Of a stretch of 64,000 bases of DNA, positions 1 through 11,800 are shown piece by piece. The DNA lies in the NCBI GenBank assembly GCA_003194525.1, contig NBIV01000039.1, forward strand, positions 186,001 through 250,000, read 5' to 3'. Position numbers and translations under genes: made by a program. The first letter of the stretch is position 1; the number at the start of each line of letters is the position of its first letter. The notes beneath the pieces are model-generated. The model saw nothing but the letters and a program-made list of their open reading frames with translations. It was not told the DNA's origin and made no database searches. Source of the stretch: Gracilariopsis chorda (taxonomy: Eukaryota > Rhodophyta > Florideophyceae > Gracilariales > Gracilariaceae).

Positions 1-2090
1 TCAAAACATGACCTGCCTTCCAACGATGCTGCTCGATCGCTTCGCGTTTTACACAGGCCATTTTCGTACAAAAGATACTGTCTAACGGATATCGTTAGTA
101 CAGAAGCATGTTTCAAGAGAGAAATTATATACACTCACAGTAGATGCCCACTCATCCCGAAAAGAACTTAAATGGGTTATAGAGTGGGAGACAAGTAAGT
201 TCTTTCCCTTTATAAAGACTGCAAAGTTTTCATAATAACTTGAACTCTATGAAATACATTCACGGAATCTCCTCGTTGCACTCGAGATGCATTCAACCGC
301 TCTGCAGTTCCCGGGAAACGGGCCCCAAATTTCATCCTTTCTTGCGCTGTATATGCTCATGAAACCATAACAAAACCCTTCTGTAGCGCAGTGGGCCTCG
401 CCCTTATATAGAGAACAGAGGCATGGCCATTACGGTGCCACACACTGTTAGTTTAGAGGGCAGTGCCCTGAATGTTTGGTTTTCCCGGCACCGCTGCCTT
501 GCACTTAGCGCCTATCGGGCGTGGCAAGTCCATGTGTCACATTGGTTCTGAGCCGACTGCAGCACGCGGGCGCGCGTACACTTAAACAAATATGTACTTC
601 ATTCATTAGAAGTATACTAACTTTAGGATAGCTTGTGTAGCGGGTGACCACAGTAGTACGCCCAATTTCTGCTGCAGCTTCTCAGAAACGTGCACCGACT
701 CTTGGTGGCTTCAGAACTCTAGTTCTGGTCTTGCGAGTCAAGTCACTCCGGACTTACTCCCGTGTCTATGCCGACAATACAGGCTCTAGCCTGGGCAACT
801 ATAGTCAATGTCTACCTCGTGTCCCAAACTCGCCGGGTACTACCAGATCAGTCCTCATCACTATCGACCCTCCGCCACTCGTAGAGCGCGTTGCACTGTC
901 ATTTAGCCCGTTGGGCTACTGGAAACCCTGCCATATGAGTACTCACCCGACGTATTGTGTCGATCATGACATTTGGGTGCGTACGCGAACCCCGGCTTAT
1001 AATTGTCGCTTACTTCGCGTGCTAGACGGCGCAGCCATAACAGACGTTCACGTGTCGACTCGGACGCAATCTCCGTGAAAACCTGCTCTCCTGTTGCGAC
1101 CTGTTTGGTGTTCGGTCGAAGCGTCGTACATGACACAAACGTAGGCCCTCTTCTGGGCTCTGGTCCAATCTTGGGACCTTGCCGACGTTTCCCATCGCTA
1201 AGCGACGTTACCAGTCGACAGATAGGTATTAAACTGATTCCGACCGGTTGATAGTACTTCAATTAGATGCTTGTCCCTTTCGACACTGCGGGCATCGCCC
1301 AGTACTCGTACTTACGTTGGAAGCATAGAACAGAGCTCGGGATTTGAACTAATCTGAGCCTGCTAAAACCTTTCTGCCAGGCTCTGCCTGCTTTTATATC
1401 AACTTTTAGTGGCTGATCTGTCGAGTAATGCATTGTGATACACTGTCATCAAGTATTCTTTCCAGTCAACCAGACGGTTCCCATTCTCTCTATCATTCGC
1501 AGAAAACATCAAATTTGTTGAGAACGAAGAATGTTGGATCTCCCAGAAAAAGTGTTCTTCGATTTCATAGCGATAATGCAGTGTGGAGCGCTGGCGGAAC
1601 GACAAAGAAGTTTTCGAGGAGGTGCATTATATTTCTGATAAAAAGTATAGTGTAGTACGAAAGATACAGTTGTTAACTGAGCTCTTCCAAAGCGCTTAGA
1701 GCCCTCACATCATCATGATATCTGTCACACCGGTGCACACCCAAAAAAAATTGTTCTTGTCATCCTGATACCACAAGCCGTCATCTGTACTGTTTGAGTG
1801 CCGCGGCCAAGAGTTGATGACCATAACCGCAGCGTCAGAAGTACTTGTAAACGTTGTGAACCACGTAATTGGCCTTGGTGACTTTCCAAAACCAACCTTG
1901 TAAAAGCTTCTTCATCTTGAATTGGTCGAGGAACATGGTGGGCTGGTCAAACTCGTGGTGTCTGTCGTTGAATGTTCACCCACCCACTAAAAAAGACCAC
2001 ACAGAGATGATTGTCCCTGGTTTTGAAGCTGGAAAGTAAAACGTTCTGAAGCTACACGTACTTTGCCTGAAAACTGTCCAAAATTAGCCT
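1..2090. other. No recognisable gene; old decayed DNA
   Basis: Only short open frames with no family signature occur here. Part of it (about 930-1,185) is an old repeat described separately. I see no RNA gene or promoter I can defend. Confidence 0.5.
930..1185 (+). repeat. Old dispersed repeat, copy 1 (inverted relative to copy at 8.56 kb)
   Basis: This stretch matches the reverse complement of about 8,560-8,835. Shared blocks include an 11-base string ending in 'gcgaacccc' and the translated phrase 'WVxTRTP' in both copies. The similarity is interrupted and aged, so it is an old repeat, probably part of a retroelement whose identity I cannot fix. Confidence 0.45.
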
Positions 2091-2499
2091 TCTAAGAACG
2101 GTAAATTCGATGTCCCAACAAATATCCTTGGGTCCTGGAGCAGAATTCACACCCACGATTACCATAATACACACGGCGCATTTGACCAGGGGCCATTCCG
2201 TAAGCCATACTTGAGTACTGACTTACCCGAACAGACGTGCGGGGGAAAATGCTTAGCTCTGGCCCTTTAAAGAGGACGCTATTTTTGCAGTCCCAACGGT
2301 AGACAGAATTGAAGGGCAAAAATGAAAAAGCTGGTTTCCGATACATGTGCCATATTCCTTTCTACTCACATTTTTTGTCGTACGTAAAGATCAAAAATCG
2401 TTTCCCATGTAGTTAGTGGTTTACTTTTGATTCCCTTGGTGTAGCCTAGTTTTCCGAGTTAGTTCCCATTTGAAACTATATTAGAAAAGACATTTGGTT

Positions 2500-2936
2500 T
2501 TCATCACCCTTAGGGTCTCTTAAAATCCATCTTCCACAAAAAGCATTCCACATACAGGAAGTAGAAACTTCTGGACCTCGTCTGACGTAGAACATGTAGT
2601 CAGATACTTGGCTATCTGACTACCTGAACGGATGAGAACAATATCAAATATTTCCACCGCTTGGTATGCTTTGCGAGTGTCGACTATGTCTACCACGAGG
2701 CGCTTATTGGAAGTGTGCAACCATTCCTGAAATCCTAGGGGTAGTGTCTGGCGGCTTGACCGACACACGAGGTCAGCCAGAGCCGCTTCATTGGTATTCT
2801 GTCGGTCAGGTTCAGTGAGAAGTGTACGTCTACACGTTTTTTCCGTCTTGGCCAAGTACATCAAGTACCCTACCAGTCTCCGATATTGGTGGTGAAGCAC
2901 GTTCAATGGACTTTCTTCGCCACCAATTGGTTCCAA
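2500..2936 (-). pseudogene. copia RT-RNase H connection fossil
   Basis: The frame begins with 'HQYRRLVGYLMYLAKT', the copia block 'YR..vGsLmYLa..TRPD' found just after the RT domain. The rest is diverged. A related scrap lies at 8,114-8,320. Old and broken. Confidence 0.75.
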
Positions 2937-2999
2937 CAGATCGCGACGGATAGGCAGAAAAGTCTGCGCAGCAGTTTTGTTTACGAATACCTACTCCTC

Positions 3000-3655
3000 T
3001 ATCTTTTTACAATGTATCGTTGTTTTGATACCCAAATGCCATATTTGTCCCCATCAATGTTCCTTTCAATGAAATACTGTGCTCGAACAAGAAACTCCAC
3101 TTATGAAAGGTTTTTTTCCCTTCCGTAAAATATTTAAACAGAGATCTCGAGTCCGACATCATTATTACGTCGTCGACTACAACTACGAGTATAACCAACA
3201 TAATACTTCACTTGTAGATGTAGAGTTAGCTGTAACTTTTCTAGTCCTGAAACGTCAGCTTATCAGATATGAATGGAATATGATCCCCAGATGTTTCCAG
3301 CTTGTTGGGTACCGTACATTGACATCAGTAGTCGGCACACTTTTCCGTGCTGAGATGACGAGCCCGCCACATTATTAGGCTGTTCCATTCTTAATGGCTT
3401 GTCCAGGTATCCCTATAAGTAAGCGTTACTTAAATTCAAGGTTTCCATTCATAAACCTTGTCCAACAGCTTTCGCCAGCTCGAGGCGATTTCTCTCCAGC
3501 CATGCTACGGGGGCATACAACTTTTTTGGATCGTAATAAAAGTACAGCTCTTGTTTGTCTCCTCGAACCACAAATCGAGACTTCGGGAGCACCATTAATG
3601 GCTTTCTGCTTATGTGCTTCGCAGTGAAAATTCCCATGAATGGCAGTGGCTTCAT
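3000..3655 (-). pseudogene. copia reverse transcriptase fossil
   Basis: Two minus-strand pieces carry copia RT hallmarks. 'KSRFVVRGDKQ...YAPVA' corresponds to the conserved 'KARLVArG..Q....ytFaPVa' block near 3,560-3,460. A 'VVVDDVIMMS' block near 3,170 corresponds to the catalytic 'YVDD' motif. The pieces are in different frames, so this is a broken copy. Confidence 0.8.
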
Positions 3656-4427
3656 TTCACATTTCTAGTCCCCCAGCGTCCATATTGTTCCGCTGGTCAG
3701 AGCTTAGTACTCTTTATTGATTGTATCAGCGCACTCTGTGATAATTTTTGCTTCTCAAAATGTCTTCAGAACCATGATTTTGTGTTCCTCGTTGTCAGAA
3801 TTTGCCCTTCCTACCACCACGGAGCTAGAGCTGCATACATATGTTCCTCCCTGGCATCTCTCTTTTTGCTTTCGGTGTCTTTTTGCATCAAATTAATTGA
3901 AAGGAGTTCTTCTCTCATGACCTTGAAGCACTGTTGTCTACATTTCACTACTTTGCGTAATGAGAGGATGTAGATCCTATACCCAGTGCGCATAATTTAC
4001 ATTTCGAAGAAGTGTCCGACAAGTGCGCGAGGCTGGAGCTTTTTGTTGGGAACGGTCTCTGACCTGTAGATGAAGGCATTTACCGTTTGTTCGAACTTCA
4101 GGAGTCTTGAGAAGTCTGGTTTTCTCTCTAAAAATAGTTTGTAAAGAATATCTATACCTATGCGAGAGTTTGATAGGCAGGTCTGTATATAACGCCGTGG
4201 GATACTGCCTTTTTCCGTAGCACTAAAGGGAGATGCGAAGCATGCACAAAGGTCCTGGCAACTTTCAAAAGGTTCTGGGTAATCTTTTATGCTGCACTGG
4301 TCAACTTGGGGGCGTATGTCGAAGTGTAGTCGTGGACAATTCCATTTTCTGACGCGTATGTGATGAAGTCATGATATCGGTTTTCACCGGCCCCGTAACG
4401 GCGAACGCAGTACAGTCTATAGCACGG

Positions 4428-4895
4428 TCATTCACTCTCAGCACGCGTCCTGTACCATAGTAGTGAAGGGAGGAACTGCAGTTTCCTATCTATAAAAGAT
4501 ATGGAAAACGATTTTTTGTTGTCATCAAGACGAACCTGAATATAACTCGGTCTTTGTAATGAAGGTGGGTTGGTCGGACTAGCAGGGTCTGCATGCATCA
4601 GTGCTAGGGGCATCGGGGCCGTTGCAAATGAGGGTTCCGTGGAATCTCGTTTTCTTCCAGCTTCATTACAGTCACAGGATTGGATGTTGTATACCTCAGA
4701 GCGTATGAGGTATGGCATCCCGTTCGATTGTTCCGCCCAGGAAAAGAGCCAATCCTTTTCTATGTGACCACGTCTGTCTTGCCATAACTTTGTGGCATCA
4801 TATAGGGACGGAACTGCTGTTTGTGCTCTTAGCGGGAAATTGGATTTGGAAGCGGTTATAATCCGCCCCCTGTTGTGACTGGTAGAGTATGTCAC
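4428..4895 (-). pseudogene. copia GAG-pre-integrase / integrase N-terminus fossil
   Basis: The minus-strand frame holds 'LYDATKLWQDRRGHIEKD', matching the copia 'LWH.RLGH' GAG-pre-integrase signature. Further on, 'PLALMHADPASP' matches the 'pLelih.D..GP' start of the integrase core. It sits between the gag fossil and the RT fossil, as expected for copia. It is broken elsewhere and old. Confidence 0.7.
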
Positions 4896-6129
4896 CGGAG
4901 TTTGGATGTTTGATGATGAAGCACATGGACTCTCAGTTATTTCAGAGTTCTAATCGCCTATGATCTGAAAGGACTGAGAGGAAGAAGAGGCTAGATTTGA
5001 ATGATAATGCTTGTTGCGGAAGGACTCAATCCATCTCCTAATGGGAGTTCGATTGCTCCATATCCTTCGATCCTAGACTGGCGGTCACATGTGCAAACTA
5101 ATTGAGCTCCACTCGGTGAAAACGGAGATGCAGGGTACTCTCTGAGATTGAAGCACCAGCCAGACTTCATAAGTCTGCTCTATCTGTGCCACGCTTGAAC
5201 CCTTGTACAAGATTGCACAGTGTTGTAGAGATATTCTTATCGTTTCAGCACTCGCACTCTGGTCCGGGGTCTGACGCCTACTCAGGCACGAGAACTGTCA
5301 AGAAGTTTTATAGAATAAGTAATAACGCAATGCAGCCAAAGGTAGCTGATGGACTAGGTCCGAGAGGCATGAGCGGGTACTATTCAATAAAGCCATGGAG
5401 ACCTACCATGCCAGATACTAGCCCCAATAGTGATCAGGCCGTGGTTTCAAGTGTCGACCCCGACACAGTAAGAGAAATCCGATAGATTTTTGAGGGCAAA
5501 CTTGAAGCTAATGGTTCCATGAATGACAGAGATATCCCCTCTTTTACTTGCCTGCCCAAAGGTGGGGCGGCCAGGTTCTGAAGTACCGCCAGCCGCTACA
5601 GTTAATCTAACTACTCTAAAGAAAAATTAAAAATATTAGTTACAGCTCCTCTACAGAGGAACTGCCCACATTCGAAAGGACATCGGCCCTTGCCATACGT
5701 ATGAAACGTAATTTCTGCCACACCAGAGGGTAGTGGGTGTGCTAGACGTTGGCTATTGTTTCTGTTTTCGTATTGTTCATGTGTATCTGCGCCTTATCGT
5801 CCTTGCTTTCTGTTCCTGGTTCTTCTGGGGAACCGCTTTCTTCCTTTTTTGGGATGTCAGTTGTTTGTATGGTCAAGAGTTCTTCTTACTCTTCATTTGG
5901 CGCAAATCTGTCCGAGTTTTCCGCAGTTCTAGCATACAACATTCTTGTTTTAGAATGTAGTCCGTTTCGGTTCGATGTGAGATTTTTGGGCTGCGGGGTA
6001 CGGATACTGTCCAATTTTGCTTGTATCGTGTACCTGAGCGGTAGTAACGAACTTTCGGTTCTTTTGCCCATCCATTTCAGAACGTGCGAGGGGAATGATT
6101 TGATCATATTCCATGGTATCGGCGTGCGC

Positions 6130-6560
6130 TACGAAGTTAATCTGCATTCAAGAGTAGGAGAGTGCCCTCAGTAGGCAGATGGTGCATTCAAAATCAGGTA
6201 GTCCATATTTTCAACTTGCAAGCTCTGATAACATCGTATGTATGTCCTCTAGGTGTTTTTGAATTTCATCAACATCATTGAGATTCATACCATTTAGGGG
6301 CTGACAAAGATTTATCTTCCACTGGATGTTATGCTTCTTATAAGTGGATTCTAATTTCCTCCATAACTTTAATGAGATGCAATGCCCTTGTTCTAGTACG
6401 TTAGAGACTGCAATGATCGGATGGATGCCTAAGGTTTGAACGATGCTGGAACGTGCTGTCCTATCGGCATCATCCCAGCGCTTCCATGCTTAGTCGGTAG
6501 TTTGACCATCTAGAAGTGGCTCTTGACTAAACATAAGGATCACTAGAGAGACGTGCATCA
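6130..6560 (-). pseudogene. copia gag (UBN2-like) fossil
   Basis: Minus-strand translation gives a nearly continuous copia Gag-like stretch. It has the 'W..WDDADRTAR' opening, a 'LWRKLESTY' block and a 'LNGMNLNDVDEIQKHLEDI' block, matching the usual 'a.W..L...Y......L...L..lkm' pattern of copia Gag proteins. It lies upstream (in minus orientation) of the integrase and RT parts of the same fossil. It is degraded. Confidence 0.75.
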
Positions 6561-8110
6561 AGTCATGAACTTATATCATCCCGGTGTTTTAGTCAGCGTT
6601 CCCTTTCAAGTGCAGGTTGTGTCTTGTATCTGCAACTCGATCCTCATCCATCACTTGGAAACTGGCAGTGAAAGTGTACAGTAGTACTTTATTATGTTCA
6701 CTGATGCCCTCCCGGGTGAGGGAGTCTGCCGGGCGCTGAGAAAGGCAGGGGATGCTATCCCCAAAGACGTTACACGTCAGATCTCTGACTACGTGTTACA
6801 CTCTATCAGGCATTTGTGATTTGCTGCTGCCTGTCCAGTCTTGCAAAAACGAAAATGAGGTGCGCGATTTCCTACGGAACATCAAGGAGGGGTTACTGAG
6901 AGGGTGATATGTTTTGACCAGTTTACCTCCTCTAGTTCGTTGAGGATGCTTGATAGTCAGGAATTACTCTGCTATACCTAACCAAAATTTAGCTTAAGCT
7001 TAACGATTACATACCCTGTCTCCAGGTATATGCAGAGCTAGCCCCAGCAGAACTGGTTATACAGTGTGATTACTACTCCTCGGAATAGTTCAAGTCCCCA
7101 CTGGATTTCAAGCTGGTGCTGAGCTGGCGAACTATATCGTCGCTCAGAGTGCCCCGTATAGAATACCCGAGCTCGAGTGAGAGCCAGACTCAGTTGTGCT
7201 TGAGCGTAGAGGAATTGCAGCAGCACTGGTGATGAGCAACAATAGAGGTGACGGCAGGAACCACAACAGCCGCGTGCCAAACCGGGCGAGGCGTGAGCAG
7301 AGTCGATGGTTCGTGAGCAGAGTCGATGGTGCGTGAGAGGGAGAAGCCCGCCTCAGGTATTTGGAGGGGCGTCGTTTGCATTGTTGGCTCTGCGCGGGCG
7401 CGGGAGGTAAGGAGAGAGAAACAAAAAGAGAAAAGATACAAGGAACAGAAACGAGGAAGAACGGTTTGCCAAAGCAAATTCATGAATAAGTCGTTTGGTG
7501 ATTAATAGTCACCAACTTTTAGAACTACAACGGAGTCCATAGGATGCAGAAACGGGTGAATGCTTCCCCCAAATCTGCAATTCGAGAAATTGCCTGCTTT
7601 TGAGACAGTTTGTGGTCCTGCGCAGTGTTGTGGGAACCATTACTAAGGTTACCAGGCTGAGACTACTTGAGGATACTTCCGAGTTTACTTGGCGCATGCG
7701 GAAATGGGGAATATTTCTCCTTTTTTCGCAAGATTGGTTGTGATTTTGGATTTTCCCTAGACATAAAAGGTATAGCAATGCCAAAGTGCGCAAGTGGGAC
7801 TGTGACCGCAATATAGTCTCAGCGAGTACGTGCAGCACGAAAAAATTAATGCAGAAGTGCTGCGTTGCCTGCAGCCGCACAGCGCGCACAATTTGAATGA
7901 TATGCCAGAGGTTCAAGAGGCTGAGAGAACTCAACACGGGATAAAGATATTTTTGCGGGCTGCGTGTCGAGCAAGAGGTTCTCGCGCAAGCACAGTGTAA
8001 AATGTGGTTATGGTTAGTCATGGAGGACACGTGGAGAGAGCACCAAAAAGTACGTTCATGTTGGCGGGGTTGTGTTTGGGGGAAGCGTGGTGTAGACCCA
8101 GAGTGGGACG
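6560..8110. other. No recognisable gene; one short ORF and a short tandem repeat
   Basis: No family signature was found. A minus-strand ATG-initiated frame at 7,190-7,483 (97 codons) starts with a hydrophobic, signal-peptide-like segment, but nothing else supports it as a gene. A two-copy 20-bp tandem repeat lies at 7,291-7,337. Confidence 0.4.
7291..7337. repeat. 20-bp tandem repeat, about 2.3 copies
   Basis: The unit 'cgtgagcagagtcgatggt' plus one base is repeated directly at 7,291-7,310 and 7,311-7,330, with a partial third copy. It is perfect apart from the first base, so it is a recent local duplication in otherwise old DNA. Confidence 0.85.
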
Positions 8111-8113
8111 TTT

Positions 8114-8320
8114 TCACCGCGATGCTACCATGAAAACCTCGAGGTAATGCCCGACAGTTTGACTGTCACAACAGGTCAGCCAGAGCCCATTCTTTGGTAA
8201 TCCGACTTTCAGGTTCAGTGGAACGTGTAAGTCTATACGTTTCAAGAACGCCTGGCGTAGACATTTACACCTTAGATATAATATCGAAGAGGGATTGGGT
8301 TCGTGTGTAGCACAATGCAC
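8114..8320 (-). pseudogene. Second copia RT/RNase H scrap
   Basis: Bases around 8,170-8,250 align with 2,770-2,860 of the copia fossil in the same orientation. They share 'ggtcagccagagcc' and 'caggttcagtg' in the same spacing. It is a fragment of a related copia element; broken and old. Confidence 0.55.
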
Positions 8321-8329
8321 TACTCGTGG

Positions 8330-8535
8330 GACCAGCCACGGGCAGTGGAGCTACTAACAGGTGGAGCCTGTAACGAGGTGCCTAACAGGCCTGGAAAAGC
8401 TTGAAGAAACTCAAGCTACGTTCTATGCTTCCAACGGAATTTTGACTACTGGGCAATGCCCACCACTCCTAGACAGGCAAGCATCTATTATACGTAAAGC
8501 GAAGGTGTAGGACCCGACACAAGATCTTTCGGTCG
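8330..8535. repeat. Dispersed repeat shared with 38,350-38,560
   Basis: The stretch runs 'gaccagccac...ggagcctgt...caggcc...tatgctt.caacggaa...actgg.c.atgcccac' and matches 38,350-38,560, which directly follows the Ty3/gypsy integrase fossil. It is probably a terminal or untranslated part of the same retroelement family. Boundaries are approximate. Confidence 0.55.
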
Positions 8536-8559
8536 ACCAGAAACGTCACGTGGCGACGG

Positions 8560-8835
8560 AGAGCGTGAGCATAGCCTCTAGTTTGTACCCGCTCCTTGAC
8601 GATTCCCTAAGGTTGCTCGGCAAAGGACGTTTAGATCTAGCACCCCTCGGGTGAGAACAGGAAAGAGCGGTATCTCTGAGATTGGGCCAAAGCCCAGAGA
8701 TGTACTTCTGACGCAGCGGGGCCGTCTGGCACTCAAATTGAGCATTGCTCACATAACGGGGTTCGCGTCCACACCCACGTGTCTGGGTCGGCATAAGAGA
8801 ATGGCTGCCTACTTACAAGGCAGGGTTGCAAGTAG
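8560..8835 (-). repeat. Old dispersed repeat, copy 2 (reverse of 930-1,185)
   Basis: The minus strand aligns with 930-1,185 on the plus strand, including the 'WVxTRTP' phrase and a following 'DGxAA' phrase. It lies next to the 38.4-kb-type repeat and the copia scrap, so the 8.1-8.85 kb stretch is a mosaic of retroelement fragments. Confidence 0.45.
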
Positions 8836-8839
8836 CTCA

Positions 8840-11800
8840 AAGAGCTAAGTGCCCTTGCAACGACCACTAGAAGCGGCCGGTGGCTGGTAGTGTATTGTAA
8901 CGCTTTTGTTGTACGACATCGCGTATTATGGCTTTTGCATACAGTATAATGCATTTCGGAGGAGCCACTCAATATATAAATCGGAGATCAATTGCTCGAT
9001 GCAGAGAGGAACTGCTTATTTTATTGATTATAAGCTTCCTTGAAACTTTGTCACACCTACCACACGTGTATTGATGTTTACATCTAGTATTTACATATGG
9101 CTATATTTTCTTCTACGTAGTTCAACCTGCAGGGAAGTAGATATAATAAAAAGTGCTCGGCTGTGACTCACAAACCCTTGGTACCTCCTAGACTCTTTCC
9201 GAGAACCAGCGTCTTGTGCGGCACAAGTTCTCCACCTCATACATTTTCATAGCGCATACCGCAGCATCCTGTCTACCACTGCACTGTTGTTCTTACCCCG
9301 TTTATTTTCCTCTCAGGCAGTTGATTTCTCATTTTCATCGGTGTGCTGTTTTTCTGTTATTTCTGAGGTGGAAAGCCCTCAGGGAGGTATTATAGCATTT
9401 TGCTGAGTCCCCGAACTTTCCGTACTGTAATCATTACATGAACTATGAACCATCCATAGTAAATTGGACAAATGGGAAAGGGAAGAGTGAAATGGCAGAT
9501 AACCATAGTATTAGACATGAGCCACCCATGTGGAGTAGTTCTGGTTAATATTGTTCATTATTTTACATCAAGTTCTGGGATGGTTAGTAATTACTGCAAA
9601 GGCAAATTGCCACTACAACAGGAAACTTTCCCCGAGAAGAGACCCCAGCATAGAGGATAGGCTCTAGAGCTCGCCGCCTGCGTGCTCTCTTCCCCTCTCT
9701 AAGTGGAAGCACCGTAGCCCACGGAAAGTCCATCTTCCTTCACAGCCAAAAAAAAAGCCCAGTATAGGGCCTCTTATTCAAACTAGCTTGATTTTCGCCC
9801 TTGTTTAAGGGTTATGTACAGGCGCCGCCGTTGGTTCTCGGCACCTTCCGAACTCGGTCTCCTCTCCTTCGTTTCCTCCGCTTTCCCTCTTCCTTTCTCC
9901 TTTTATAGAGTTGCTTTCCTGCCACCCACAGCATGTGTCCACACGACCTACTTACTTGGAAACGACACCTCTTCCGAGTACATTCACCTACACATCTCTT
10001 CCGCAGATACCTGATTCTTGCCTGAACCACTCTGTGCAAGTTTCCACAGGCGACCTCTGCCTTACGATCCGACATATACATGCTACCTTTGGGATAGCTC
10101 TACCTAACTGGACTCAAGTCGAACAAAGAAAGATCACAACCACCTTCCAGAACTCTTCTGGTTACGGGCAATGCACCGCTAGTTTGCTATCTTGTGACCT
10201 CTTTCATATATAATACCGCATCTTCGTGCGCGTTTTGTGACGGTGGGTTGCAGTTTACACCCGACTAATGTACTCTGCTCGAAGGGCTCCGCTTGTTATT
10301 GGTGCGCACATTGGAGGAATGTGTCCAGTATCTTCGTGTTTCCTCTTCTTTGCAGGGGCTTGCACACCAAAGTTGTCTCCCAATCTAGAAGGTGTCACGG
10401 AACTCAGGTTTACTGGGTTGCTTGTCATCCTTACCATTTATCGTTCTACTGCTGGATTGTGGTTCTGTTGTCTTGGTTTAATCTTCTCGGTTCGGAATTC
10501 GTCTCATCGCATAACCTGTAGGAGAATGACCATCTGGCAGAGGAAGTGGCGTATTAACCATGGGGCCGGGATGACAGACGTGGTCAGAGAATTGATGGCC
10601 AAAGTATCCCACGTGTTTGAGCTAAATAATGATGCGAGAGATGTCAGTGGAAGATACCAGTGCCATGGCACTGTGACAGTAAACATTATTATGTATGTAT
10701 TCTTTTTGCATTTTTGGATATTCACCAGAGTTCAGAGTGCTTCGCAGACCATATAGGCTGGATGTATTGCTGCCAATATCCGAAGACCAAAAGCAAGCAC
10801 TTTTGCCGTCTTCCCGCTGCGACATGCAGATAGTAGAACACCTAAGTCATCCAACCCATGGATACTATTCTCCAGACCTGTAGGTACTTGAAATAATGCA
10901 CACCTATTGCGACTCGCTGCCAGTTATTGCCCGCGTCAGTAATATAACCTGATTGAATGTTACCTCAGTGGCTGTCGTTCTGCCGCTACTAACCTCAGTA
11001 GACTAGTAGCCCAGGTGACCAGTGCACGTAGCCTCATACTACATTGCGATAGGTTCTGGGAAGAAGCCGTTCTGAACTCGGAGTAAATCTGGAGCGACGT
11101 CGGTTGGCGGACGACTGCTGCCACATCCGCAGTCAGCCTTTAGTAACCATAACGTCGTGAGGTGAGAAGTAGCGAATCATAGACCAGTCCTGAAGTCGTC
11201 ATACATCCCAGCTGCTGAGCTGTCTACTGTTCTTAGGGCGATTCCGCTAACCTGTCGTACACTACTTCGTTCCAGGGCCATCTTTTTACACGTCCAGAGA
11301 ATAGTAGCGATATCTTGGAGGGGTTTGGTGTTCTTCTGGCTTCATGTGAAAGCGAGAAGACGGAGATGATGCTTGCCATTACTCTTTGGAGATTGGCGGC
11401 ACTCGAGCCTCACTATAAGGTTGGCAAGGCCCTCCGACATCCGATAACTATGCGGAAAACAATAATAAAACTACATATCGAATAAAACCAAGTGCCACAG
11501 TGCTTCGGCGATCGTACTGTCTATTGGTACCTTTTCCATCGGCACCCTGCTTGAATGAAGGGAAATGTTTCGGGTAGCAACGTTCCAACAACACTTACAA
11601 GCCCAAACCCTGTTTACCGACCACTCCACATGCCCAATAGACTTTCTTTGAAGTAACGCCCTCCTTAAGATCTGGCGACTCGTCGGAGTCCTTTCAAACT
11701 GAATTTTTTCCTTCCTTATCTGATGCCATTTCTCGCTTGTGCAAGAGTGGAGCCCCATCCGCGACGCACCATTGATGTAAGTCCTTTCAAACCAAACGGG

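Larger units (their letters stand above)
2090..6560 (-). mobile_element. Ty1/copia LTR retrotransposon, fossil
   Basis: Read on the minus strand the parts follow canonical copia order: gag (about 6,560-6,130), a GAG-pre-integrase/integrase region (about 4,895-4,428), reverse transcriptase (about 3,655-3,000) and the connection/RNase H region (about 2,936-2,500). Each part is recognised from family motifs in fragments of translation. The element is heavily broken, with many breaks throughout, and is old. I could not define its LTRs. The order gag-INT-RT-RH is what separates copia from gypsy (established knowledge). Confidence 0.8.

Noticed and set aside
7509-8117. 202-codon minus-strand frame
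   Set aside because: It starts only at GTG, has no family signature and lies in decayed DNA.
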